Positions 1-7,674 of a stretch of 64,000 nt of DNA are shown here, piece by piece. The stretch lies in assembly GCF_002863225.1 (NCBI RefSeq), contig NZ_PKEK01000063.1, positions 1 through 64,000 of the forward strand, in the 5' to 3' direction. Source of the stretch: Mycobacterium sp. (GTDB lineage: Bacteria > Actinomycetota > Actinomycetes > Mycobacteriales > Mycobacteriaceae). Position 1 is the stretch's first letter. Every line of letters starts with the position of its first letter. Made by a program: the position numbers and the translations under genes. The notes below the pieces were generated by a model that saw only the letters and a list, made by a program, of their open reading frames with translations, searched no databases and was not told where the DNA came from.

Positions 1-303
1 GTCGAGCACGCCCGCACCCGCCTGGTCGCCAAGATGTCCTACACCAACATCGGATTCGCCTTGGCGCCCGACGAATTCGTCATGTCAACGTTGCGAGACA
101 TCTACAGCGCCGCGTTGGACTACCAAGTCGACACCACCAATCTCCAGCGCGTGCTGACCCGCCGGGGCGTCATCACGCCGACCGGCACCGTCGCGCAGTC
201 CGGCCGCAGCGGTGGCCGACCGGCCGCCTTGTACCGATTCACAGATTCCCAGTTGCGCGTCACCGACGAGTTCGCGGCGCTGCGACCTCCCGGTTTGGGG
301 TGA
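1..303 (+). CDS. nrtR: NrtR-type NAD-biosynthesis regulator, C-terminal fragment (5' end outside window)
   Basis: The reading frame is open from base 1, and only about 100 C-terminal residues are visible. They contain a winged-helix-like segment with the run LTRRGVI and the closing motif GGRPAALYRF, as in the Rv1593c/NrtR family. The Nudix-like domain of this family would lie to the left of the window and is not seen. Known of the family: NrtR represses the nadABC genes of de novo NAD synthesis and responds to NAD-derived ligands. The next gene in the same direction is a Rv1592c-like lipase, the same arrangement as Rv1593c-Rv1592c in M. tuberculosis, where nadABC lie just beyond. Family assignment is from memory of the sequence, and the truncated length limits certainty. 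Confidence 0.75.
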   Translation, partial: VEHARTRLVAKMSYTNIGFALAPDEFVMSTLRDIYSAALDYQVDTTNLQRVLTRRGVITPTGTVAQSGRSGGRPAALYRFTDSQLRVTDEFAALRPPGLG

Positions 304-365
304 CCTCCACGACTCACCGGTCGGCCAACTGGATTCTTAAAGCGTTCTTAAGCAAGAATGCCCTG

Positions 366-1709
366 ATGGACATTGGCAACCTTGCGAGCGCAGTCGAAAC
401 CGGTGCGGAATGGATCGGTCGTGCGCCCCACGAGGAACTGCAGGCCAAAGCGCGTCCCAAACTGCCGATCGACGACCCGTTCTACCAGCCACCACCGGGA
501 TTCCAGCATGCCGAACCCGGAACCGTGCTGCGTTCGCGTGACGTCGAGCTGGCCTTCCTCGGCCTGGTCCCGCAGCGGATCATGGCGACCCAGCTGCTGT
601 ACCGGACCACCGACATGAACGGCCAGCCGGAGGCGACGGCGACGACGGTGCTCGTGCCGAGCGACGCCAGCCCCGAGCGGCCCTGTCCGGTGCTGTCGTA
701 TCAGTGCGCGATCGACGCCGTGTCGTCCCGCTGCTTCCCCTCCTACGCACTGCGGCGGCGGGCGAACGCGCTGGGCTCGCTGGCCCAGCTGGAGTTCCTG
801 CTGATCGCCGCCGCGCTGGCCGAGGGTTGGGCGGTCTCGATACCCGACCACGAGGGTCGAACCGGGATGTGGGGCGCGCCATTCGAGCCGGGCTACTTCA
901 TTCTCGACGGCGTCCGGGCCGCGCTGAGCTCTGAACGGCTGGGCCTGTCCGCATCGGCGCCGGTCGCCCTGTGGGGTTACTCCGGCGGTGGGCTCGCGAC
1001 GGCGTGGGCCGCCGAGCTGTGCGCCGACTACGCACCCGAGATCGACATCGTGGGCGCGGTACTCGGCTCGCCGGTTGGCGACCTCGGCCACACCTTCCGT
1101 CGACTGAACGGCACGTACCTGGCCGGTCTGCCGGCCATGGTGATCGCCGCGCTGATGCACGTCTACCCCGACTTGAACCGGGTGATCCAGGAGCACGCCA
1201 GCGAGGAGGGCCGGGTGCTACTCCAGCGACTGGAGAGCATGACGACGGTCGGGGCGGTGCTACGAATGGTCAAGAAGGACGTCGGCGTATACCTCGACCG
1301 CCCGCTCGAAGAGATCTTGACCATGCCCGAGGTGCAGCACGTGTTCGACAGCATTCGGCTGGGCGCCAAAGCGCCCACACCGCCGGTGCTGATCGTGCAG
1401 GCCGTGCACGACTACCTGATCGACGTCGAGGACATCGACCGGCTGGCCGACGCGTACTCGGCCGGTGGCGCCGACGTCACCTACCATCGCGACGCCTTCA
1501 ACGAGCACCTGCTGCTGCACCCGCTGTCGGCGCCGATGGCGTTGCGCTGGTTGCAGGACCGCTTCGCTCGCCGCCCGTTGAGCGACCATCTCATCAGGAC
1601 GAAGTGGCCGACCATGTTCAACCCGACGACCTACGTCGGCATGGCTCGACTGGCCGTCATCGCGGCCAAGGTCATCACCGGCAAGTCCGTGCATCGCCGT
1701 CCGCTATGA
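366..1709 (+). CDS. Secretory-lipase-family alpha/beta hydrolase (Rv1592c-like)
   Basis: The predicted product is a 447-residue lipase/esterase of the alpha/beta-hydrolase fold, close in sequence and length to M. tuberculosis Rv1592c. The nucleophile elbow WGYSGGG places the catalytic serine at about residue 206. HDYLID (Asp349 or Asp353) and NEHLLLHP (His381) supply the other triad candidates. The ATG at 366 was chosen because the product then starts MDIGNLASAVETG, like Rv1592c. A longer frame reaches 300 but adds residues without family support. No clear signal peptide is visible. The likely role is hydrolysis of acyl esters or triacylglycerols; the substrate is not readable from sequence. 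Its stop codon abuts that of the convergent DUF2567 gene, with a 6-base overlap. Confidence 0.88.
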   Translation: MDIGNLASAVETGAEWIGRAPHEELQAKARPKLPIDDPFYQPPPGFQHAEPGTVLRSRDVELAFLGLVPQRIMATQLLYRTTDMNGQPEATATTVLVPSDASPERPCPVLSYQCAIDAVSSRCFPSYALRRRANALGSLAQLEFLLIAAALAEGWAVSIPDHEGRTGMWGAPFEPGYFILDGVRAALSSERLGLSASAPVALWGYSGGGLATAWAAELCADYAPEIDIVGAVLGSPVGDLGHTFRRLNGTYLAGLPAMVIAALMHVYPDLNRVIQEHASEEGRVLLQRLESMTTVGAVLRMVKKDVGVYLDRPLEEILTMPEVQHVFDSIRLGAKAPTPPVLIVQAVHDYLIDVEDIDRLADAYSAGGADVTYHRDAFNEHLLLHPLSAPMALRWLQDRFARRPLSDHLIRTKWPTMFNPTTYVGMARLAVIAAKVITGKSVHRRPL

Positions 1710-2318
1710 TGGTGTCGCAGTGACACTTTCGGTTCGCGGATACGGCGTGTCGACGGGCGGGTAACCGCCGAGGTCGTCGCGGGCGGTCGCCGCCGCCGGC
1801 ACCGCGTACACCAGGGCCGCCGTCGCCGCGGGCAGTAGCAGCGTGCAGGCGATCTGCAGTCGCGAGGTGCCGAAGAATACCGGCGGCGCCTGCGTGAAGT
1901 ACCGCAGCGGGTGGTCGTGAGTCAGCGGCAGCGTTGCGAAATTCACTGTGCCATAACGTAAATGGGCGACGTACACGCCGATGCCGACGGCGGCGCCAGC
2001 GGCAGCGACCATGCCCGCGCACAACGCGACCACCATCTCGGGTCCGCGGTGGGCCCGCCACTGCCAGGCCAGCACCGCCGCCACCGCGGCGACCGCATTG
2101 AGCAGCCCGAGGATCAGAAACGCGGCGACAAAGAAGTGATCGGACTCAGGGCCCAGATAGTCGTGGAGTCGCTCGTCGCTGCGGGTCAACACCACCACGC
2201 CCTTGACCGACGGCGCCAGCCACGCCCACAGGCCACCCACCAGGACACCCACCGGAAGCAGGCTCACCGCGACGGTGACGGCGGCCCGACGGCGCGAAAT
2301 CCGGGGCACGCCGGCCAT
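1704..2318 (-). CDS. DUF2567 membrane protein (Rv1591-like)
   Basis: This is a 204-residue polytopic membrane protein with about four hydrophobic helices: around residues 10-35 after the basic start PRISRRR, around 65-90, around 105-125, and a last one near 155-180. It resembles Rv1591 of M. tuberculosis (DUF2567), whose function is unknown. The ATG at 2318 was chosen because it follows the bsaP stop by 11 bases and gives a basic N-terminus before the first helix. It is the last gene of the bioB-bsaP operon, so co-expression with biotin synthase is likely, although nothing in the sequence shows a biotin role. The 3' end overlaps the convergent lipase by 6 bases. Confidence 0.8.
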   Translation of the reverse strand: MAGVPRISRRRAAVTVAVSLLPVGVLVGGLWAWLAPSVKGVVVLTRSDERLHDYLGPESDHFFVAAFLILGLLNAVAAVAAVLAWQWRAHRGPEMVVALCAGMVAAAGAAVGIGVYVAHLRYGTVNFATLPLTHDHPLRYFTQAPPVFFGTSRLQIACTLLLPAATAALVYAVPAAATARDDLGGYPPVDTPYPRTESVTATPS

Positions 2319-2329
2319 TTTCGCACCCG

Positions 2330-2566
2330 TCACCGGCGCGCCTCCAACTCCGAGGAGTCGACCAGCCCGTGCCGCGAACACTTGGCCCACCAGCCGTCGG
2401 GACGAACCTGGACCACCATTCTGCGGCCGCAGTCGGCGCAGTAACGCGGCGGCTCGAGACCCAGCTGGGCGGCGGTCGGGATCGCGGCGCCGTCGGCCGA
2501 CGGTGTCCCGGTGTAGACGTTGTAGACGCCGGCCCCGACCGGTGCCGGCAGATCGTGGACCATCAC
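2330..2566 (-). CDS. bsaP: Biotin synthase auxiliary protein BsaP (Rv1590-like)
   Basis: A 78-residue cytoplasmic protein with the metal-site pattern RYCADCGRR (Cys43, Cys46) followed by AKCSRHG (Cys63, His66). It starts 3 bases after the bioB stop, so it is translated with biotin synthase. It matches the small protein Rv1590 that sits next to bioB in mycobacteria. As I recall, that protein was recently shown to be an iron-sulfur auxiliary factor needed by mycobacterial BioB to turn dethiobiotin into biotin. The name rests on that recollection plus position and cysteines. A generic zinc-ribbon protein would look similar in isolation, but position argues for BsaP. Confidence 0.82.
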   Translation of the reverse strand: MMVHDLPAPVGAGVYNVYTGTPSADGAAIPTAAQLGLEPPRYCADCGRRMVVQVRPDGWWAKCSRHGLVDSSELEARR

Positions 2567-2569
2567 GTT

Positions 2570-3604
2570 CTACAGGCTGGCGTTCAGCGCCTTGATCGGC
2601 ATCTGCAGATCATCGAGCAACTCCAGATCGGCCTCGGCGGGACGCCCCAGCGTGGTCAGGTAGTTGCCGACGATCACCGCGTTGATGCCGCCCAGGATGC
2701 CTTGCTTGGCGCCCAGGTCGCCGAGGGTGATCTCGCGGCCACCGGCGAACCGCAACATGGTTCGCGGCAGGGCCAGCCGGAACGCGGCCACCGCCTTGAG
2801 CGCCTCGCTGGCCGGCAGCACCTCCAGGTCGCCGAACGGAGTGCCCGGGCGCGGGTTGAGGAAGTTCAGCGGCACCTCATCCGGGTCGAGCTCGGCCAGG
2901 TTGGCAGCAAACTCAGCGCGCTGCTCGAGGGTCTCACCCATGCCGAGGATGCCGCCGCAGCACACCTCCATGCCGGCCTTGCGGACCATCGACAGCGTCT
3001 CCCAGCGCTCCTCCCAGGTGTGGGTGGTCACGACGTTGGGGAAGAAGGAGCGGGCGGTCTCCAAGTTGTGGTTGTAGCGGTGCACACCCATCTCGGCGAG
3101 CCGCTCCACCTGCTCGGCGCTCAGCATGCCCAGCGAGCAGGCGATCTGGATGTCGACCGCGTCGCGGATGGCCTCGATACCGGCGGCCACCTGCGCCAGC
3201 AGCCGCTCGTCCGGTCCACGCACCGCGGCCACGATGCAGAACTCGGTAGCTCCGGATTTGGCGGTCTGTTTGGCCGCCTCGACCAGGCTGGGAATGTCGA
3301 GCCAGGCGCTGCGCACCGGCGAGGCGAACAGGCCCGATTGCGAGCAGAAGTGACAGTCTTCCGGGCAGCCACCGGTCTTCAGGCTGATGATGCCTTCCAC
3401 CTCGACCTCGGGGCCGCAGTGCGCCATCCGGACTTCGTGCGCCAGCGCCAGCAGCTCTTCGAGCCGCTCGTCGGGCAGCTGCAGCACTTCGAGCACCTGC
3501 TGCCGGCTCAGCCCCTCGCCGCGCTCGAGCACTTGCCGACGAGCCGTCGCCAGGATGTCGGTGCTGTCGGTGTCGGATGTCGACCGAGTCGCCGCCTGAG
3601 TCAC
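2570..3604 (-). CDS. bioB: Biotin synthase BioB
   Basis: Radical-SAM biotin synthase of 344 residues, which inserts sulfur into dethiobiotin in the last step of biotin synthesis. The radical-SAM cluster motif GGCPEDCHFC gives Cys80, Cys84 and Cys87. The auxiliary cluster and substrate region carries the family runs CSLGML and YNHNLETA. The GTG at 3604 is preceded by AAGGAG with 7-base spacing on the minus strand. It heads the operon bioB-bsaP-DUF2567. The other biotin genes, bioA-bioF-bioD, lie 11-15 kb away on the same strand, separated by the acetoin/formate and membrane blocks. No BioQ operator could be identified with confidence upstream. Confidence 0.97.
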   Translation of the reverse strand: MTQAATRSTSDTDSTDILATARRQVLERGEGLSRQQVLEVLQLPDERLEELLALAHEVRMAHCGPEVEVEGIISLKTGGCPEDCHFCSQSGLFASPVRSAWLDIPSLVEAAKQTAKSGATEFCIVAAVRGPDERLLAQVAAGIEAIRDAVDIQIACSLGMLSAEQVERLAEMGVHRYNHNLETARSFFPNVVTTHTWEERWETLSMVRKAGMEVCCGGILGMGETLEQRAEFAANLAELDPDEVPLNFLNPRPGTPFGDLEVLPASEALKAVAAFRLALPRTMLRFAGGREITLGDLGAKQGILGGINAVIVGNYLTTLGRPAEADLELLDDLQMPIKALNASL

Positions 3605-3799
3605 CAGCTACTCCTTAGTTCTTGGTGTTTGTCCGGCCCGTGCGTGCGGGCTGCAGACTGTCCCGGCCTCACACAACCGGCGTCGAACCGTGCCCAGGCT
3701 AGGCTAGCGGTGTGCACCTGCACAAACGTCATGTGGTCGCCCCGGCCTGGTCTGGGTACCCGACCCCGGTAGACAGCGGACGTTCGGGAGCGATCGAAA

Positions 3800-3979
3800 A
3801 TGGCCAGTGCACATGTCCACTACGTAGCTCACCACTGGCTGCTGCTCGCCGGGCCGGCGTTCCTGCCGGCCGTGGTCGTGGTGGGCGTCGTGCTCTACGT
3901 CGCGATCAAAGACCGGCGCACACCTGACGATTCCGGTCCCACCCTCGTCCCGGACCCGGCCGACGACAACCAGGACTGA
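3800..3979 (+). CDS. Small His-rich single-span membrane protein, unknown function
   Basis: A 59-residue protein starting MASAHVHYVAHHW, with one hydrophobic helix at about residues 13-36, then a basic stop-transfer IKDRR and an acidic C-terminal tail rich in Asp and Pro. Four of the first twelve residues are histidine, which would lie at the membrane surface and could bind metal; that is inference. The ATG is preceded by GGGAG with about 9-base spacing, and codon use is typical of the region. It lies 120 bases upstream of the three-gene membrane/lipoprotein operon in the same direction. It also shares a 195-base divergent region with bioB. I do not recognise a family. Confidence 0.6.
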   Translation: MASAHVHYVAHHWLLLAGPAFLPAVVVVGVVLYVAIKDRRTPDDSGPTLVPDPADDNQD

Positions 3980-4008
3980 AAACACGCCGACAGCAAATCC
4001 GCTGAAGT

Positions 4009-4049
4009 TTGAGCGTGGGTCCCACAGGTTACCTACCCTTGGGTAAGTT
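4009..4049 (+). promoter_or_regulatory. Candidate promoter with overlapping TACCC/GGGTA palindrome
   Basis: TTGAGC at 4009-4014 and TACCCT at 4034-4039 are separated by 19 bases and fit a -35/-10 pair for the gene at 4100. A second possible -10, TAAGTT, is at 4044-4049. An inverted repeat with TACCC and GGGTA arms around a TT centre (full imperfect dyad 4031-4048, 7 of 9 pairs) covers both -10 candidates, where a repressor would block polymerase. The arms recall operators of the CsoR family of copper-sensing repressors, but the sequence is short and this is inference only. Confidence 0.4.
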
Positions 4050-4099
4050 AAGCGCCCGTAACAATGTCGGGCGGGCCGGCGCATGTGGGAGGTATCACG

Positions 4100-5956
4100 G
4101 TGGATTTGACACTTCTTGCGGCTGAGCCACCGGCGCGCGGCGCCGGCCTCAACCAGGTCATCGGACTGACGATCGCCGCGGGGATCATCGGCGCGGGGCT
4201 GCTGTATGTGGGGTGGGCGCATCGCACTCATCGGATCACCTGGCTGAACACCGTGGCCACGCGGCTGGGAGACAAGTTCAACCGCCCGCCGTGGGTCGCG
4301 CTGACCATCTTGGTCTTTACGACGTCGATCATCTGCGCGTTGTTCGGCTTCATCTGGGATGTCAGCTGGCACATCGGAAATGGCCGCGACCCCGGTCCGC
4401 TGGCGAACCCAGCGCACTACTTCATCATCATCGGCCTGTTCGGAATCTTTCTGGCCGGCGCAATCGCAGTGGTCCTGCCTTACGACAAGCCCGGCCCGGC
4501 CGCGGTACGAATCACACGCAACTGGTACGCCCCGGTGGGTGGTTTGCTGATGGCCGCGTGCGGCATGTACGCGATGATCGGCTTCCCGCTCGACGACATC
4601 TGGCACCGCGTTTTCGGTCAAGATGTAACGCTGTGGGGGCCAACCCATCTGATGATGATCGGCGGCGCCAACTTCTCGCTGTTCGCGGTCCTGATGTTGG
4701 AGTACGAGGGAGCCCGGGACCTCGAGGAGACGCCGACCGACGGTCCGCCGGTTCGTAACGACCGCCCCTTCGTGAAGGGCCTGCGTTACCTCTCGGCGGG
4801 CGGCCTCCTGATCGGCATGTCGGTCTACCAGATCGAATTCGACTTCGGCGTACCGCAATTCCGATTGGTGTTCCAGCCGATGCTGATCGCGGCCGCAGCC
4901 GCGATCGGGTGCATCGTCGCCCGCATGACGCTCGGCAAAGGCGCGGCCGTCATTGCCGCGTTGTTCGCGATCGCGCTGCGCGGCGGCGTCGCGCTCATTG
5001 TCGGCCCGATACTCGGTGCACCGATCAACTGGTTCCCGCTGTATCTGGGCCCGGCCCTGGTCGTCGAATTGGTCGCGCTCACACCGCTGTTCAAACGGCC
5101 GATCCTGTTCGGTGCGGTGTCGGGCCTGGGTATCGGCACGGTCGGACTTTGGCTCGAATCGCTGTGGGTCGGACGCGTTTACCACTACCCGTGGCCGGTG
5201 GATCTCTGGCGGGAGGCCCTCCCGACCGCGGTACCGGTCGCGATCGGCATCGGCGTGTGCGCCGCGTTGCTCGGAATGGTGTTGACCAGTCAACGCCTGC
5301 CGGGACGTGCGTTCGGCATCACCGCGGTCGCGTTGACGGTGCTCGTCATCGGCGGCACCGTCGCCAACGGTCTGCACATCCACGTCCCGAAGCAGGACAG
5401 CGCCACCGTCAAGTTGACCGACCTGCCCAGCCCGCAAGGGCAGCGGCTGGTGTCGGCGGACGTCCAGCTGAACCCGCCCGATCTGGCCGGCAAGCACCCG
5501 GACTGGGTCACCATTCTGGGGTGGCAGGGCAAGATGGAGAACCACCGTGGGCTGGTGATCAACCGACTGAAGGAGGTCGGGCCGGGTCACTACGTGTCCA
5601 CGGAACCAATTCCGGTGTGGGGTGATTGGAAGACCCTGCTGCGGGTGCACGACGGGCGCGATCTGGCCGCGGTACCGATCTGGGCACCGGCTGACGCCGC
5701 AATCCCCGTGCCGGAGATACCGGTGTTGAGCAACGGCACCCGAAACTTCGCTTTCGAGGTCTCGATTCTGCAGCGCGAACGGGATCCGGGTGTTCCTGCC
5801 TGGCTGTTCACCGCGGGTGGAATCGTGGTGCTGTTCTTCACGCTGAGCGTGATCACCGCGCTCACCTGGGGTGCCGGACGCATCAACAATTCCGAGATCG
5901 CCCCCAACGAGCCCGGCGAGGAGGCCGTCGAGCACTCGCCTCCGCGAGCAGCGTGA
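4100..5956 (+). CDS. Polytopic membrane protein with extracytoplasmic C-terminal domain, unknown function
   Basis: A 618-residue protein with roughly ten to twelve hydrophobic helices up to about residue 430. A polar domain of about 130 residues follows (near 430-560), then a final helix. Conserved-looking histidines sit near membrane boundaries: His91 in DVSWHIGN, His106 in NPAHYF, His169 in DDIWHRVF and His183 in WGPTHLMM. The polar domain contains GHYVSTEPIPVWGDWKT, which recalls the FixH/YtkA type of beta-sandwich; this is a weak resemblance. The GTG at 4100 was chosen over an upstream ATG because GGGAGG lies 7 bases before it. It overlaps the next gene by GTGA. I do not recognise a characterised family. 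A metal, haem or quinone role would fit the histidines but is not shown. Confidence 0.72.
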   Translation: MDLTLLAAEPPARGAGLNQVIGLTIAAGIIGAGLLYVGWAHRTHRITWLNTVATRLGDKFNRPPWVALTILVFTTSIICALFGFIWDVSWHIGNGRDPGPLANPAHYFIIIGLFGIFLAGAIAVVLPYDKPGPAAVRITRNWYAPVGGLLMAACGMYAMIGFPLDDIWHRVFGQDVTLWGPTHLMMIGGANFSLFAVLMLEYEGARDLEETPTDGPPVRNDRPFVKGLRYLSAGGLLIGMSVYQIEFDFGVPQFRLVFQPMLIAAAAAIGCIVARMTLGKGAAVIAALFAIALRGGVALIVGPILGAPINWFPLYLGPALVVELVALTPLFKRPILFGAVSGLGIGTVGLWLESLWVGRVYHYPWPVDLWREALPTAVPVAIGIGVCAALLGMVLTSQRLPGRAFGITAVALTVLVIGGTVANGLHIHVPKQDSATVKLTDLPSPQGQRLVSADVQLNPPDLAGKHPDWVTILGWQGKMENHRGLVINRLKEVGPGHYVSTEPIPVWGDWKTLLRVHDGRDLAAVPIWAPADAAIPVPEIPVLSNGTRNFAFEVSILQRERDPGVPAWLFTAGGIVVLFFTLSVITALTWGAGRINNSEIAPNEPGEEAVEHSPPRAA

Positions 5957-6327
5957 CCGCGTTGACGCAGATTCGCACAGCACTTGTCTCCCTTGCAGTT
6001 TCGACGCTGGTGCTCGGCCTGGCGGGGTGCGGTGGCGAATCGAAACCGCCTGGCAGTGCCGGCCTGACGGTCGACATCGTCATCGCGCACGGTCAGGTGA
6101 CCCCGGCCAACGCGACGCTGCAGGTAACGGTCAAGCAGCCGATCACGTTGCACGTCACCAGCGATGTCGCTGACGAGTTGCACGTGCATTCGGTGCCCGA
6201 CCACAAGTTCGAGGTCGCCGCGGCGGCCAATCAGACGTTCCAGTTCAGCGTCGACGTGCCGGGCAGTGTCGACGTCGAACTCCACCATCTCGACCGGACC
6301 GTCGCCACCATTCATGTGAATCCGTGA
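5953..6327 (+). CDS. Cupredoxin-like histidine-rich lipoprotein
   Basis: A 124-residue exported lipoprotein. A signal peptide is followed by the lipobox LAGC, with the lipidated cysteine at residue 26. The mature part is a short beta-rich domain with ELHVHSVPDHKFEV and VELHHLDRTVATIHV, the layout of EfeO/cupredoxin_1-like domains. It has eight histidines but no Cys or Met besides the lipobox, so it lacks the usual type 1 copper ligand set. Binding of Cu(II), Zn or another ligand is inference. The GTG start overlaps the preceding stop (GTGA), and its own stop overlaps the next start in the same way, so the three products are probably made in step and act together at the outer face of the membrane. 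Confidence 0.75.
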   Translation: MTALTQIRTALVSLAVSTLVLGLAGCGGESKPPGSAGLTVDIVIAHGQVTPANATLQVTVKQPITLHVTSDVADELHVHSVPDHKFEVAAAANQTFQFSVDVPGSVDVELHHLDRTVATIHVNP

Positions 6328-7670
6328 CCGAACCACACGTCCTGGCCCACGGCCTCGGCGGGTCGAGCGATCTGCCGGTGCCGTATGCCTTTTCGGTGAT
6401 CGGCGCCGCGTGGGCGCTGACGTTCACGTTCGCGTTGGTCGCGTTCGCCTGGAAGCGGCCCCGGTTTGATCCGGGCAACCCGACCCGCCCGCTGCCGGCG
6501 GCGTTGACGGCGTTCGTGGACTCGCGCATCACCCGCGGTGTAGCTGCGGTCGGCACGTTGGTGTTCACCGCGTGGGTGCTGATGGCGGGCTTGTTCGGAC
6601 CGCAGACGTCGGGCAACGCACTGCTCGGCGTGTTCTATGTGTTGCTGTGGGTGGGACTGGTGGTGGTCTCACTGCTGGTCGGGCCGGTATGGCGGGTGAT
6701 CTCACCGGTCCGCACGGTATTTCTACTGCTGCAGCGGATTACACCCGCGCCGCGGTGGTCCTACCCGGAGTCGTGGGGCTACCGGCCGGCGGCCCTGGGC
6801 CTGTTCGCGTTCGTGTGGCTAGAGTTGGCCAGCCCCAATCCCGCCGCGCTGCCGTGGGTCAGGACGTGGCTGCTGGTCTACGCGGTGGTGCTGTTGGTGG
6901 GCGGGTGGCTGTGCGGGCAGCGCTGGTTCGCCCGCGCGGATCCGTTCGGGGTGTACAGCATGGCCGTATCGCGGCTCTCGCCGTTCCGCCGCGACGCGAA
7001 AAGCGGGCGGATAGGCATCGGCAACCCGTTCGATCATCTGTTGTCGCTGCCGATTCGGCCGGGGATCGTCGCGGTGCTGGCGGTGCTGCTCGGCTCGACC
7101 GCGTTCGACAGTTTCTCGTCGTCGACGACGTGGCGCAATTTCTCGGACAGCCTCACGCGTTCGGTTCACGGTGTGCCGGTGGTAGTCACGTCGTCCGCAC
7201 TGCGGACCGTCGGGCTGCTGGTGTTCATCGCCGTGGTGGCGACGACCTTCTCGCTGGCGGCGCGCGCCAGCGGTGGTCTCGAGCGTGATCGGCGTCGCGC
7301 ATTGCCGGGCCAGTTGGCCCACTCACTGATCCCGATCGTGGTGGGCTACATCTTCGCGCATTACCTGTCGTATCTCGTCGAGCGCGGTCAGCAGGCGATC
7401 TTCGCGCTGGCCGATCCGCTCGGCAAAGACTGGAATCTACTGGGGCTGGGTCATTTACACGTCGCCTACGTGTTGTCGCAGCATCCGACGGTGCTGGCCG
7501 TGGTCAAGGTGACCTCAGTGGTCACCGGACACATCGTCGCGGTGATCGCGGCGCATGACAAGGCGCTGCGGCTGCTGCCGAAAGGCCACCAGCTCACCGG
7601 CCAGCTCACCATGATGCTGGTCATGGTCGGCTACACGTTCACCGGGCTTTATCTGCTCTTCAGCGCCTGA
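6324..7670 (+). CDS. Polytopic membrane protein with His-rich C-terminal third, unknown function
   Basis: A 448-residue membrane protein with about nine to ten predicted helices and few charged residues. The last third carries seven histidines in 77 residues (346, 377, 379, 387, 403, 411, 422), including GLGHLHVAY and TGHIVAVIAAHDK, a density that suggests metal or haem ligation within the membrane. The GTG start overlaps the lipoprotein stop by GTGA, so it is the third gene of a coupled operon. I recall that some similar actinobacterial proteins carry the database label fenitrothion hydrolase, but I cannot verify this and would not rely on it. No transporter signature or catalytic motif is recognisable. 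It converges with alsS, 4 bases apart. Confidence 0.7.
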   Translation: MTEPHVLAHGLGGSSDLPVPYAFSVIGAAWALTFTFALVAFAWKRPRFDPGNPTRPLPAALTAFVDSRITRGVAAVGTLVFTAWVLMAGLFGPQTSGNALLGVFYVLLWVGLVVVSLLVGPVWRVISPVRTVFLLLQRITPAPRWSYPESWGYRPAALGLFAFVWLELASPNPAALPWVRTWLLVYAVVLLVGGWLCGQRWFARADPFGVYSMAVSRLSPFRRDAKSGRIGIGNPFDHLLSLPIRPGIVAVLAVLLGSTAFDSFSSSTTWRNFSDSLTRSVHGVPVVVTSSALRTVGLLVFIAVVATTFSLAARASGGLERDRRRALPGQLAHSLIPIVVGYIFAHYLSYLVERGQQAIFALADPLGKDWNLLGLGHLHVAYVLSQHPTVLAVVKVTSVVTGHIVAVIAAHDKALRLLPKGHQLTGQLTMMLVMVGYTFTGLYLLFSA

Positions 7671-7674
7671 CCGC

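Noticed and set aside
2369..3772. Long open frame of 467 codons on the plus strand across bsaP and bioB
   Set aside because: It is antisense to well-supported genes and its product is a low-complexity Arg/Gly/His-rich string, the usual artefact of high-GC antisense frames.
3712..3927. 71-codon plus-strand frame before the membrane module
   Set aside because: A different frame (3800-3979) has a ribosome-binding site, a membrane helix and proper codon use; this one ends in Arg/Gly-rich sequence.
4031..4048. IdeR iron box in the palindrome upstream of the membrane module
   Set aside because: The arms TACCC/GGGTA do not fit the TTAGGTTAGGCTAACCTAA-type consensus.
3704..5983. 759-codon minus-strand frame across the unknown polytopic membrane gene
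   Set aside because: The plus strand there has a strong ribosome-binding site, clear transmembrane pattern and operon overlaps; the minus frame translates to a charged low-complexity product.
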